Source: Macrocystis pyrifera (lineage: Eukaryota > Sar > Phaeophyceae > Laminariales > Laminariaceae). From it: a stretch of 64,000 nucleotides of DNA. This document shows, one piece after another, positions 22,051 to 32,521 of this stretch. The first letter of the stretch is position 1; every line of letters begins with the position of its first letter. Below the pieces are notes generated by a model. That model had not been told where the DNA came from and did no database searches. It saw only the letters and a list, made by a program, of their open reading frames with translations. Where the stretch lies: positions 4,066,320 to 4,130,319 of the forward strand of contig JASSKH010000035.1 of assembly GCA_031763025.1 (NCBI GenBank). Reading direction: 5' to 3'. The position numbers and the translations under genes were made by a program.

Positions 22051-22368
22051 GGGGGGGGGGGGTGTACGAAAACACAAATGCGAGCACCTATGAAGTAACC
22101 GTTGAATGGCGCGGGTCGAAACCTTTTTGTTGATGGTCTGGCATGTTGATGCAGCATGTGTGTGACGGACGGACCTCCCGGTGACGATCGTATGGTCGAG
22201 TATAGCAACGGGGCGAATACAATACCGGATTTTGGGCAGACGTGCATTGGGCGCACTAGGAGGGGGGGGGGGGGGGGGGGGGGGGGGCAGGGGGGCATTT
22301 GGGGCGGGGGGGGGGGGGGGAGAAGGCTCGCTCACTGCATGGGATGGGGGGGGGGGGGGGGGGGGTAC
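22041..22368. repeat. Cluster of long poly-G tracts
   Basis: Four G runs of about 15-27 bases (near 22041, 22261, 22306 and 22346) occur within 330 bp, joined by GGGGCATTTGGGGCGGGG-like spacers. The last run lies directly after the stop codon of the minus-strand LINE relic, so on the LINE sense strand the 3' end is followed by poly-C. The tract could form G-quadruplexes. Run lengths are prone to assembly error. Confidence 0.8.
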
Positions 22369-23088
22369 TCATTTGTTGCTTGCCTTAGTCATTTGACCAT
22401 TGACCACGCATCCCTTTCGAGACGGAGCACCGTTCCTACTCCTAATAGAGACACCTCCAACAATTGGGCGCTCATTACGTTGTTTCCATATAATACATAG
22501 ATTTTTTTTGCTAATCTTATCCCCTTCCTGTTTGGCCTCCTGTGGCCACCATCTATCTCCTAGGATAGCGATCGTTTTCTCGCTGCTATTCATTGTATCA
22601 AACTCCTCCATGTCACATTCGTCTATTTTCCTCATCTCCTCTTCTAATACATCCCGTTCCTCCTTGTATATTTCACATTCTCCTACTATGTGAGTTCTAC
22701 TCTCTATTCCTTTGCCACACGGGCACATCTGTGCGTCTACTTCCTCCTCCTCCCGGCTACTGGTGTACCTCTTTCTTCTTTCTGGCAGGTCCAGGTCACC
22801 TACACGAAAGCGCAGTTTCAGCGTTTTCGCGAAGTCTATTGGGCCATGCTAATACGTTTTCATTCCTATTCCTTCCCTCAATCCCCCGTATATCTCAGAG
22901 TGTTTTTCCGATTCCACCTGCATGTGATAGGGGGGGTGATTACGTGCACATGCCTTCAACATACTGGCGACGGTGTCATCTGTGAAGTTGCCCAGTCGTG
23001 CAATGCACAGCAGTACGAGGGAGGAGCGGGGTCTAATATGTATGACTTTCCTTTCATGCGCTACCGTATGAGGGTTTTTAGGAATCAT
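22369..23088 (-). pseudogene. LINE (non-LTR retrotransposon) ORF, 3' end
   Basis: One frame runs from about 23088 to 22369 on the minus strand with a single in-frame TAG near 22848. The C-terminal part, MCPCGKGIESRTHIVGECE, is the Cys/His motif (C.C..G.ES..H....C) found downstream of reverse transcriptase in many LINEs. It is followed by acidic helices and WKQRNERPIVGG. Before it lies KTLKLRFRVGDLDLPERRKR. The reverse transcriptase and endonuclease are absent, consistent with 5' truncation during target-primed reverse transcription. The internal stop marks it as dead. The plus-strand ORFs here are shadows. Confidence 0.7.
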
Positions 23089-23469
23089 ATATTTTTATAT
23101 TGCAACGACACAGAATACGTAATACGTTGATTCGGATCGGTGGTGGTTGATACGCTAGTGAGTGCTAAGCGGGTGCGGAAGTGCGTGTGGGGGTTGCAGG
23201 GGAAGGCGTTTTGAGGTCATGGATGTAGTTACCGTTGATTATAAACATCAACGCAAATATGGTGGCGGTGGTACGAACGGCGTGTACGTCTGTACGTTCA
23301 AGCATTGGACTTACAGTAGTTCATATGTGTAGGTTCGAGGACTGCAGATTAAAATGCAGGTCTGCGTTACATCCGTACTGCCAAGGGGTGCATTGATCCT
23401 GTTGACTGGATATGTCAGGTAATCAAGTTCCATAAAAGGGTCAGGTTAAAACATTAAAGAAACAATACT
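22990..23469. other. No supported gene
   Basis: Nothing beyond the 5'-truncated LINE edge is seen. The sequence is unremarkable. Confidence 0.35.
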
Positions 23470-23757
23470 TACTACACTAAAACCTACTGTCGACATCGGT
23501 TTACGTTTGCATATTATACGCGGACAAATATGTTGGGTTCAAGATAAGTCCGGAATGACGCGTCGAAGAGCTGAGAGTATCCTCCTCGCCGTAAGGAATA
23601 CTTACGTCATTCGATGGACATGGGCTCGGTGGTGGTTGGTGGGATTTTTTCTCTCTCTTCTCCAGACTGCGTTCTGCTGCTGCTGCTGGAACAGCCACTG
23701 ATTACTGATTCCATGAAGAACTGAATCAACTTGGGTCTTCCCCGGTGTAGTACGTGT
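23470..23757 (-). repeat. Dispersed repeat, copy 2 (inverted relative to 4.5 kb)
   Basis: Reverse complement of the 4478-4780 repeat, with an inserted (CTG)4-like run at about 23680. It ends where SINE copy 2 begins, so one element may have inserted beside the other. Confidence 0.7.
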
Positions 23758-23765
23758 GGTTGTGC

Positions 23766-24079
23766 ATTTTGTTTTTACTCATCACTTTCACTTTCCACCC
23801 TAATTCGTAAGAGGTTTTACCCTCGACGACCTTCTGGACAAGCCGTGGTCATAGGTGTCTTCCCTTCTCCCCCCCGGTACGTGCCTTTGTTTTTTATCGC
23901 GCATAGGGTTCAGCATTCCCTCTTCTCGTCGATTTTCATCGAATGCAGCTAACTCACGCTCTCGCACTTTCCGCTAATCAATCTCTTTTATGCAACAAAA
24001 AGCCCCTACGAGCATGCACTCGGCGAGACTTGAACCCACGAAATTGATCTTGATAGGCACGCGGACCACACCGGGGACG
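23766..24079 (-). mobile_element. tRNA-derived SINE, copy 2
   Basis: It aligns along its length with copy 1. The B box is better preserved (GGGTTCAAGTCTC), but about 10 bp of the A-box region are deleted, so this copy should have lost its internal promoter. Confidence 0.7.
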
Positions 24080-24459
24080 CATTGTAGTCAAGCAATATTA
24101 TTATTTTCAACAACGTAGTTTTTCGGAAATCGTAATCCAACGTTTCGGTGTACCAGGTTGTACGTAAGAGAGATGTACCTATCGAAGAGGCCGATGGGTG
24201 GTGTGAATGATATATTGCAACCCTTTTGACAACTGCCATTAGAATGACTTGATTTTGGGGAGATATGCCCTGATGTACACTGCAGCGACCAACAGCAGAA
24301 GCTGCTAAATCATTTATTTTATCATCATGGTTCACCATGACGCCACCGATTACGAAACCGTGACTTCATGGCATATATTGCGAATTCGGACGACCAGTGC
24401 ACGCGTCACAGAGATCGGCACACATCCCGGGCTGAATACCACTCGGTGCTCCTATTTTG

Positions 24460-25410
24460 ACTTCCACAACTTCCATTTGAGCCTACCATGCGAATTTTAT
24501 TGTACATTCAACTTCCAACACCTCCATGTTGACATCGAAACGTACTTTTTTTACTTCCCCGAAGGGAAGTTTTTTTACGTTCAAATGGACGTTTTCGACT
24601 TCCAAATGGAAGTGTTCCAATTCCAAATGAAAGTTTTAAAATTCCAAACGACTTCCAAATAGAAGCTTTTAATTTCCAAGACTGCCATATTAACTTCCAA
24701 ATGAAAGTAAATTTTAGAGTTTCAAATGGAAGCTTCTAGATTCCAAATGGAAGCTTCAAAATTCCAAAACTTCTATCCAAAACTTCCATATTGACTTCCA
24801 AATGAACGTTTTAAACTTCCAAACTACTTCCAAATGGAAGAAAAAAAACTTTCAAAACTTCCATCTTCACTTCCAAAAGAAAGTTTTTCACTTCCAAATG
24901 GAAGTTGTGACTTCCAAATGGAAATTGTTTACTTCCAAACGGAAGTTGTGAAAGTCAAAATGGAAGTAGTGGAAGTCAAAATGAAATTTTTGGAAGTCAA
25001 AAAGGAAGCTTCGGCAGCAATGTTCCAGCAAGGCGAAAACCTTTTTTTTACCTCCAAAACTTCCATTTTGACTTCCATAAATTCCATTTGGAATTTCTGC
25101 AACTTCCATTTGGAATTTCCACAATTTCCATTTGGAAGTTCCACAACTTCGATTTGGAAGTTAGATACTTCCATTTGGAAGTTTCTACACGACTTCCATT
25201 TTGATTTCTACACCTTTCATTTTGACTTTCACAACTGACTTCCATTTTGACTTGCACAACTTCCATTTGGAAGTAAACAGCTTTCATTTTGGAAGTCACA
25301 ACTTCCATTTAGAAGTGAAAAACTTTCAGTTGGAAGTGAAAATGGAAGTTTTGAAAGTTTTTAACTTCCAAAAGGAAGTTATGGAAGTCGAATGGAAGCT
25401 TCCACCCATT
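24460..25410. repeat. ACTTCCAAATGGAAGT palindromic array 2
   Basis: About 950 bp of the same near-palindrome as at 1505-1935, dense and in both orientations, with stretches closely matching array 1 (for example the TTTTTCACTTCCAAATGGAA context). Long ORFs on both strands are translations of the repeat. Confidence 0.88.
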
Positions 25411-26860
25411 TACCAAATAATGAGGTGGACCCTCTACAGCAGCAGCAGTATTTGTGCAGCAACAAAACAGCAGCAGCAGTAGCAGTAGGACGCACGGGGC
25501 CAGGGTCAGCGTGCTGTACGCTCGATTTTGTCCTGTGTTGGTTCCGAACTCGAAATTCGGCATAATGAATCAATTTTAATAACAAGAAAAATCTGCACCC
25601 GACATGCTCTAGAGATGTCCAAGAGAGAGAACTTCTCGTAGCAGGTAGCAGGTGCCACCGCTGCTACATACTAGTACGTACGACATCTACATCAGAGCTT
25701 CTCCAGCAGCAAAACAGCGGCAGCAGTAGCAGAAGGACACCCGAGGCCAGGGTTAGTGTCGCTGTACGCTCGGCTTGTGTGCGAACCCATGTGTTTCTTA
25801 GTTTGGCACTCATAATTTGAAGACAAAAAATCTACAACCTGACGTGTGTCCAACAGAGCTTCTAGCAGTACCACCACTACTACTGCTCAACCACTACAGC
25901 AGATCTTCTCCTGCTTCTCCGTCCCCTCATCAGTAGGAGGGTGGGCCTGACAATACCATCTGCAGTATGTCTCGGGGACATGGCCCGAACGCTCGTTGTT
26001 GTGGACAGGTACAGTCTGCCTACGAGTGAGTATACTCGTAGAGCTGGGTTTCGTTAGGTAGAACTAAAAAAACTAAAACCGTTACAATATTTTACGGTTG
26101 TTGATTCTGTATTTTTTCAACATGGCCCAGCAAAAACATGTGCCTACACACGTTGCCGCACCTAGCTCGACCAACTGTGAACGACTTAGTACCGCACCAG
26201 CACGAGAAGGTTTCGTTTGTGGGTGTAGGTGCACAGAGCCCGCCGGGACTAGAATTGGTGCCGTGTTTGAGCGCGGTGGTCAAACGTGGCCCAAAACAAA
26301 ATGTTGAATCACACACACATACAGAAAAACTCAAAGCAAGGCACCCTACCCTCGTATCCGAGTCGTTATGAAGAGTCTTTTTTTTCCTTGGAAACCATGA
26401 AAAAAAAATGCTCGCGCTGCGCGCTTCGCGCGCCTCATATTTACTTGGGAGGCGTATCTCGAATGAGAAATCAAGGTTCAGGGTGAGGATCTTCCGAAGT
26501 CCCTTCATTTGCTGTAGCCTCCTTCATGATAACTTACACCAGGGCAAGCAACAAACTCGTATATAATAACTAGAACGCACTCAACGGGTGACACATGCAA
26601 ACCTGGCAGGGGACACTACGTGTCCCAACCCGAGTCTTTACACACAAACGTTTCGATCGTAGGCATTGCCCCGGTGTCCCAATACGTATGACATGTAGCA
26701 TAACCCGCGCCCCCGAGATGTATTTTACGGGTGACCGATCTGCGGGCGAGTGCCAGGGTGGACGGTGTGCTGATTGCTGATAATATCTTCTTGGTTGGCT
26801 ATTCCGAGAAGCGGAGAAGCGCCAGCTGGTTGCAGAAAGACCGACTCCCTACGATGGCGA
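25411..26860. other. CAG tracts and degraded repeat modules; no supported gene
   Basis: 25430-25480 and 25690-25735 are CAG-rich. Modules related to 1150-1440 occur at 25550-25665 and 25800-25875. The ORFs at 26092-26508 minus (138 aa) and 26138-26371 plus overlap and neither has a recognisable domain. A GCGCTGCGCGCTTCGCGCGC hairpin lies near 26412. Confidence 0.4.
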
Positions 26861-26866
26861 TGTACC

Positions 26867-27420
26867 TGATATTATTCTCAGTTTGTAAACTGAGTCTCTA
26901 TTTCGGTAGCTGCAAATCTGTCTGTCTGCCCGAGGTCACAAGAAAACTCCTATTCTCGTAAAATCTGCTTCCAAACCGTTCCCGACGTCGACGTGTATAC
27001 CGCGAGAATCGATAGCGGACACACATACAAGCAGTCTAGGCCAACGTTCGGATTCAATGGAGCCCTGCGCCTCGAGCTACGCGACCCAGCCTTACCGGGG
27101 GGACAATCGCTTGTGCCAGAGTCGGTACGAGCAGCGAAATCGTTCGCATATTGGCTACAGCGCATCGATCGTAACAAAAAAATGGATCATCTTATAGAAG
27201 CACGGCTCGCTCAGCACGGTTGGCCAACCGCGTCAATGAGGTCGTTGCCCGCCGCTCGCAAACGACCGTGCAAGGTCGCTTCTGGCTGCAAGATCTTGAC
27301 CCCATGAAGTTTGCCATATGTTATGGGTGTTTTTCGGCAGGATCGCTCCCTGCTCTACAGTAAATCGGAGTAATTATCAAAAAGGCAACAACAGCAACAG
27401 TACCAGCAGCACACCGCCAA
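26867..27420 (+). pseudogene. Degraded coding repeat, copy 1 (inverted copy at 43 kb)
   Basis: A frame from 26993 reads YTARIDSGHTYKQSRPTFGF, then NGALRLELRDPALPGG and ESVRAAKSFAYWLQRIDRNK. The copy at 43520-42970 minus encodes YTARINSGHTYMQPGPTFGF, NGTLRLELHDPASPGG and ARAAKSFANWLQRIDHNK. A second frame near 27260-27330 continues as VQGRFWLQDLDPMKFAI in both copies. Protein-level similarity across diverged DNA shows an ancestral coding sequence. Frameshifts and stops make both copies pseudogenes. Similarity continues past the coding part, so whole segments were duplicated. A shorter, more diverged relative of the upstream part (CTCAGTTTGTAAACTGAG) lies at about 31140-31200. The family is not recognised; an unknown mobile-element protein is possible. 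Confidence 0.5.
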
Positions 27421-27787
27421 CATACCACATCACCTACCGTGATTTTTACGCACAGGACATAGACCAGAGATCTGCTGCCACGGTGGAACTGCTTGTTGGG
27501 GACCTTATAATTTGCTTTTATTTTGCGACCCTCTATGTGCTACAAACATCTTCTGTCTATTCGTCTGTCGATTACTATGCAACTGCTTGTTGGCGACCTT
27601 ATAATTCGCTTTTTATTTCGCGATCTTCTGTGTGGTACAGACATCTTCTGTCTATTCGTCTGTCGAATAGGTTGTAGCCATCGTGTATACAAGCGCCGTC
27701 ATAGTTCAGCAGCAAGAAGAACACACTCTGTGTTTTTGTATACATCGGGGGTCCCCTTACTACCTCTGATTACACTCCTTCCTGTAG

Positions 27788-27900
27788 ATTGAGCAAAGAC
27801 GGCACCCCAGCGGGCGGGGTTTGGTTCAGACTGAGCGTCTGCGTGCTGGCTATCGGCACTGCTCGTGGTCGTACTGGGTGGAGATATGGGATAATCATCG
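27788..27900. repeat. Diverged relative of the 40.6/43.6 kb duplicated segment
   Basis: GTTTGGTTCAGACTGAGCGTCTG..GACTATCGG-like order is shared with 40720-40800 and 43670-43745. Confidence 0.45.
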
Positions 27901-27956
27901 TAGTTTGTAAAAGGCATTCGACTTGCTCGAAAAAGATCTGCTTCGTATTGTTGGTA

Positions 27957-28061
27957 TTTCGGGGAACCATAGTAAAAAGGACCTAATATTGTTAGTAAAA
28001 AAAAGGGAAAATATGGCCTTTTGTGTGTACCGCAGGCCCTATTTACTATGGTCCCCCGTAA
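27957..28061. mobile_element. TA-flanked MITE, copy 3 (degraded)
   Basis: 105 bp. The right end CCCCCGTAA is intact while the left reads TTTCGGGGAACC. TA flanks are kept at 27955-27956 and 28062-28063. Confidence 0.75.
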
Positions 28062-28795
28062 TAGTGATGCACCAGACTCTTTCACAGCCTACTATTAATA
28101 CTGCTATTAAAAGAGTAGGAATGACGAACGTGACAGATCTACAGCGGGGTTTCTTGATATTGTGCTTGTACGCACGACAGTTACAAAGTAATCGACAGAC
28201 GAATACGACAGAAGATGCGGCGTCGGTTTGAAGATCGTGTCTGTTGCGAGTCTTGAGTGGACTACTTGATTTAGAAAGAGGCCGATCGCGTGTTATTTTG
28301 TGGGGGAGTTCTCTCCCTTTTACCTTCCGGGGTTACGGTTATATTTAGTGTCGTCCAGGGATATAATTGGTGGTCCGGTGCCTGTTACGCAAAAAATTGC
28401 GATAAATGCGTGAATATATGCCCGAAAACCAAGTAACAAAGTGCGTTTAAACACCTACCGGACCTCGAAAAGGCGTGTATCGGGACCAGCACCTAATTTT
28501 CTTTTATTCTACTTGTAGGGCGGACAGAAAAAAACCAAAGACAAATTTCGCCTGGGGCGAATTCAAAAAGAGGCCTCAATTTTTTTCCACCAAAGGCGAA
28601 TTTGAACATCAGCGTTACAATTTGTTTCCGCCGGTGAACAAAAGAGGCCGCAACAATTTTTGAGGTCTGCGGCAAAAAACGTTGAGCGCCCAAAATCGCG
28701 TGTTGCGCTGCGTGCAATCAGGCCCTCCGCGGCTGATGCGGATAACCGCTATTTTGACCAAACTGTTGCGCCAGCGCAACAGCTCAACAGCTACT
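28062..28795. other. No supported gene
   Basis: A partly repeated AAAAGAGGCC(T/G)CAA motif lies at 28565-28665. No coding signal is recognised. Confidence 0.3.
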
Positions 28796-28915
28796 TACGA
28801 ATCCCTGGTGTCGTCCCTTCTCCGCTTTGTTTTTATCGCCTATGTAGACGGTTCAGCATTCCCGACTGCTCGTCGATTTTCATCGAGTTTTGCCGACTAC
28901 TGTAATCCTATGAAT
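28796..28915 (-). mobile_element. SINE fragment, copy 3
   Basis: It contains GGTGTCGTCCCTTCT, GGTTCAGCATTCCC and GCTCGTCGATTTTCATCGA in SINE order, but the tRNA-like head is missing, so it is truncated at its 5' end. Confidence 0.65.
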
Positions 28916-28969
28916 CGAGAAAAAGTTATCTTAACAACGTGCTGCTGTGGAGACCATTTGTTCAGCAAA

Positions 28970-29640
28970 ACCCAATGTGGTATCTATACTCGTTCGTCCA
29001 GCGTGTGGTGTTGGTGCAACAGCAGTAGGGCACCAGGTTTATTGGTACAACAACAGCAGTATGGTATCTGCACTCGTTCGTGCTCAAGTGCTCTGCGCGG
29101 GGCATGCTCTTCTTGTGTCCTCGTATGGCTCTGTGGTCAGAGAGCTGACGATGCTCTGCCATCGGTCGTCGCGCGCTTGCTCTTCCTGCTCTGTCGCCCT
29201 GAAGGCATGCTCTTGTGTACTTAAGTTGTGGTGTTGGTTGTAACAGCAGTATGCGGTCAGAAAGCTGACGCTCTATCATCGCTCGTCGCGCGCTCGCATG
29301 CTCCTGTGTACTTGTGGTGTTGGTACAGCAGCATGGTATCTATACTCGCTCCTGCTCTGTCCCCCTTTAGGCATGCTCTTGCGCACTTGACGCTCTGTCA
29401 TCGCTCGTCGCGCGCTCGCATGCTCTTCTTGAGTGTACTTATGGTGTTGGTACAACAGTGTGGTAGCTACGAACTCGCTCCTGCTCGCATGCGGTTGTGT
29501 ACTTGTGGTGTAGGCACAGCAGTATGGTGTCTATACTTGCTCCTCCTGCTCTGTCGCCCTGAAAGCATGCTCTTGTGCACTTACTTTTGTGGTGTCTGTG
29601 GGTACAACAATATCTATACTCGTTCAGTCCTCGTACGGTT
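28970..29640. repeat. Degenerate tandem repeat, about 100-150 bp units
   Basis: Variants of GTGGTGTTGGTACAACAGCAGTATGGTATCTATACTCG and GCATGCTCTTGTGTACTT recur at least six times with irregular spacing. ORFs on both strands read through the repeat. Confidence 0.7.
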
Positions 29641-29654
29641 GAGTCCCTCGGGTG

Positions 29655-29835
29655 GTGTTGGTACAGTGTGGATATGGCGTGGTACGTGGTACGGTACGGT
29701 GTGGCATGGTGTGCGGTGTCGCACGGCATGTGATGCCGTATGTTGGTATGGTATGATGGCACGGTTTGATATACTACATGGAAAAATCACGGTATGTGAT
29801 ATGATATGATGCTACGGTGTGGTGGATGTATTATA
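29655..29835. repeat. GGTATGG/GGTACGG simple-sequence tract
   Basis: A degenerate run of TGGTAYGG-type units. A similar tract occurs at 45800-45975. Confidence 0.75.
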
Positions 29836-29935
29836 CTAGGCTAAATATTGCCTGGTGGAATGGTATCATATATGCTACAATATAGTATAAAAGGTCTGTA
29901 AGAGTCGAATACGTCGTATGAATATAATCTGATAC

Positions 29936-30119
29936 TGTTAAGATATTGCTTTGTATGAGATTGAAAGTTCAGAGGTGTGGGAGTGGGTTTTGAGGAGCCG
30001 TATCTTCCACTCATGTTCTAGTTCGTGGAATCGGGGTTTCCACGAATTTCCCATAATTCTGCATATACGGCTCATCAGAGTGGGCTAGTGTTAAGATATT
30101 GCTTTGTATGAGATTGAAA
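29936..30119. repeat. 31-bp direct repeats flanking a hairpin-forming 122-bp unit
   Basis: TGTTAAGATATTGCTTTGTA..GAGATTGAAA (31 bp) occurs identically at 29936-29966 and 30089-30119. The 122 bp between contain nested inverted repeats: GAGCCGTAT..ATACGGCTC, and TTCGTGGAA..TTCCACGAA. A diverged inverted copy lies at 31225-31375. Confidence 0.8.
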
Positions 30120-31224
30120 TCCCAGTAATTACCTGGGTTCAGTCACTGGGAACGTATTTGTAATACTTGAAAGGCGTATCTTAGATGGAAAACCAGGGGT
30201 TTTCCAGAGGCGCACGAGCTTGGTCTCAGTCTCGGCGTGCACGAAAGGAATAAAACTGCTCTTCTTCTGTAGCTAAGCAAACAACACACGTGAGTACAAC
30301 GTGTACCGACTTAAAAGGCAGACCTGTCCAGGGATACAAAGTGTCCCGCAAGCTTGATCTTAACACAACGACCTAATGTATCGATGTAACTTACGAGCTG
30401 GGCCAGCCATGAAGCGGACAATCAATATTGGAATCGTATTTTGTGAACCACTGCGAATTAGGACTTGCAATTTGGAGGCACTGACCCTGACATATCAGTC
30501 CATGTGCGAAATAAATAAGTATTAAAAATTATGACATGTTTATAATTCGACTCGAACTCGACGAGATATCGGCGAAAACTCAAAAGCACCAACTTTTCAC
30601 ATTAAACTCCTGCTAAATTCAGTAAGAACATCGTCGTTCCCGATCAAGGCGGTACGTGGTGGAGACGTTAACAGGGATAAAAGAAGATCGATACCAGTTT
30701 CATTGCCCAGTTCGTTGCCCATCACGAGATATGGCCGAAAACAATATTCAATACTTAAATCAAGTGTAACGAGAAAAATGTATTTACGGTGATGCAACGC
30801 TCAATTTTGCGATTTTCGATCTGAAATTTCAACACCGTATTTGTGACGCCCGCGCAAATTTAACTTGTTCTTGGCTTTTTGATTTTTCGTTTTGTTAGAG
30901 GAGTTTCAGTCGTGTTTCTATTTTTTTGGGGTTTATTTCAGGTCCTATCTCTCGAACAAAAAAAATATACAAAAAGCCCAGAACGACACGTACGTCTCGG
31001 TTGGTGCATGTATAACACCGTGTCAAAATTTCATGTCCACTGCGTAAAATTGGGCGCTGCATGGCCGACCTCCTGAATCGACGGGGTTTTGGCTGGCCCA
31101 GCTCGGTACCAATATAATTTCGAAAATATAAGGGATGTGGACAGACATATTTGCAATCACCAAAATAGAGATACAGTAGTTTTACAAACTGAAAATACGT
31201 TTCTTTCCACGATGAAAAATCAGG
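30120..31224. other. No intact gene; degraded repeat remnants
   Basis: The minus-strand ORF 30895-31392 (165 aa) contains FQFVKLLYLYFGDCKYVC. This resembles the upstream part of the degraded coding repeats at 26.9 kb (CKLSLYFGSCKSVC) and 43.5 kb (VELSLCFCIGNLVC), so it is probably a third, older relic rather than a gene. Confidence 0.4.
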
Positions 31225-31375
31225 TAAGTAAAAGCCTTGCAAGGCAATACCGCAACACTGACCCACTCTGATGAGTCCTGTATTCACAAATATGGGAATT
31301 CGGGGGAAAACCCGGCCCCACGAACAGCAACAAAAAAAGTCGAAGGTGCGGCTCCTTAAACCCACCCCCATACCT
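31225..31375. repeat. Diverged inverted copy of the 29936-30119 unit
   Basis: CCCACTCTGATGAG, TATGGGAA, CCCCACGAAC and GGCTCCTTAAACCCAC follow the order of the reverse complement of 30088-29975. The inner hairpin pairs differently but is kept (TTCG..GGGG with CCCC.CGAA). Confidence 0.65.
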
Positions 31376-31636
31376 CTCAACGGCGAGGCCACATGGATGG
31401 GTACTACTGCTGTGTGCCAGGAGCTTGCTCAAAGGTCAAAATAGAGTGCCAGTAATATAACAACGCTTTGTCTTCCCAGAGCGTCGTAGTTTGATCCAAT
31501 CTGGAGCAGATACCGACCACTTTCTGCTAGAAATGTGACAATTCACACTCTGATTGGCGACCACAACGCCGGTCTCCAGAAGATAAGGCAGAGTCTGCGT
31601 TAGACGAGCTGGAGCATCATCGTGTGTTTGCTGAAA

Positions 31637-32040
31637 GGGAAGGCTTGTGAGGAGACTCTGGAACAGATCGAGAAACAATCCGTGTTTTGTTGTGAACGGG
31701 CGAATTGCGAATTTAGAGGTTGAAATATTCTATGATTGATGAGCGAAAACCAACGCATACTTTACGTGTATCCCTGAGGTAAGGGACTAGCCGAAACGAA
31801 ACTAAGCTTGAGCAGTTTAAGCGGACGTCGAAAAATACGATGTAATTGATAAGTCCAATATTTAGATACCTGGTGAACAAGAAGAGAGCTCGCACACGAA
31901 ATCATTATCACACAGTTCGACAAGCACAGCAATCTCAAACGGGAAGCGCGCGACCTCAGCTGACCAGTGAACTACGTGATACAGAGCAAAAACCTTCCTG
32001 AAAAATTGAAGGTCAATCTACCAGAATTTCCGTAGTTTCT
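31637..32040 (+). repeat. A1: left terminal repeat of the YR retrotransposon
   Basis: 404 bp beginning GGGAAGGCTTGTGAGG and ending CCGTAGTTTCT. Identical to A2 and A3 except for at least a one-base insertion (AAAACCAACG versus AAAACAACG). Confidence 0.92.
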
Positions 32041-32083
32041 AGTTCCTGGGCCGTCCGTCTCCGCTGTGATTTCTGTTCTTCAA

Positions 32084-32220
32084 CGCATCAATCGGTGAGA
32101 GTGTCCTTACACGGTATCAATAGCCATGGATTACGCATGTGGTAATTCCGGGGGGCACCCCGCTCCTCGGCAAAGGTCGAGACGACAATTCACCGCATCA
32201 ATCGGTGAGAGTGTCTTTAC
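32084..32220 (+). repeat. 110-bp-spaced direct repeat in the 5' internal region
   Basis: CGCATCAATCGGTGAGAGTG followed by TC(C/T)TTACA(C/T)GGT occurs at 32084 and 32194. The GGTGAGAG core also appears in every unit of the satellite that follows. Confidence 0.75.
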
Positions 32221-32410
32221 ATGGTGTGAATTGTCACGGATTACACATGGCAATGTTTCTAGCATTTCACGCCGTCTGGTAGGTAACAGAGGCTCACCCC
32301 GTGGGAAGGCGCACTGGGTATGATATAACGGAAACCGAGTCACGAGATACAACCAACCTAAGTTATATACTTGATAGTATGGGAGCAAGTACTTGTGCGA
32401 GGTATCTATA

Positions 32411-32451
32411 TTATTCCGAAAAAAAAAAAACACACACACACACACACACAA
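32411..32451. repeat. A12 then (CA)n microsatellite
   Basis: Poly-A followed by about ten CA dinucleotides. Confidence 0.9.
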
Positions 32452-32521
32452 GCCAGGTCAACCAATATGACTAGGAGGCAGGCCGAGAACGGGATAACTA
32501 ACAGTAGTATATCGTCGTAAT

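Noticed and set aside
22593..23130. Plus-strand ORFs at 22.6-23.1 kb
   Set aside because: They are antisense shadows of the minus-strand LINE relic.
24834..25482. Long ORFs on both strands in the ACTTCCA arrays (also 1238-1798)
   Set aside because: They are translations of a palindromic repeat. Both strands are equally open and the proteins are monotonous (FHLEV/SKWK units).
30040..30088. Hammerhead ribozyme (CUGAUGAG followed by GGGAAA on the minus strand; also 31266 on the plus strand)
   Set aside because: Stem II would need a G-G pair next to the core, the second copy lacks GAAA after stem II, and stem I does not directly follow stem III. The conserved CUGAUGAG is probably just part of the repeat.
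29936..30119. 31-bp direct repeats as a target-site duplication of a transposon
   Set aside because: 31 bp is too long for common transposases, and the 31-bp sequence also belongs to the related copy at 31.2 kb, so it is part of the repeat itself.
31436..31678. Minus-strand ORF across the left junction of the YR element (and similar ORFs at 38009-38233, 38882-39106, 39728-40081)
   Set aside because: These frames simply read the A/B repeats and their hairpins. Identical proteins appear because the repeats are identical.
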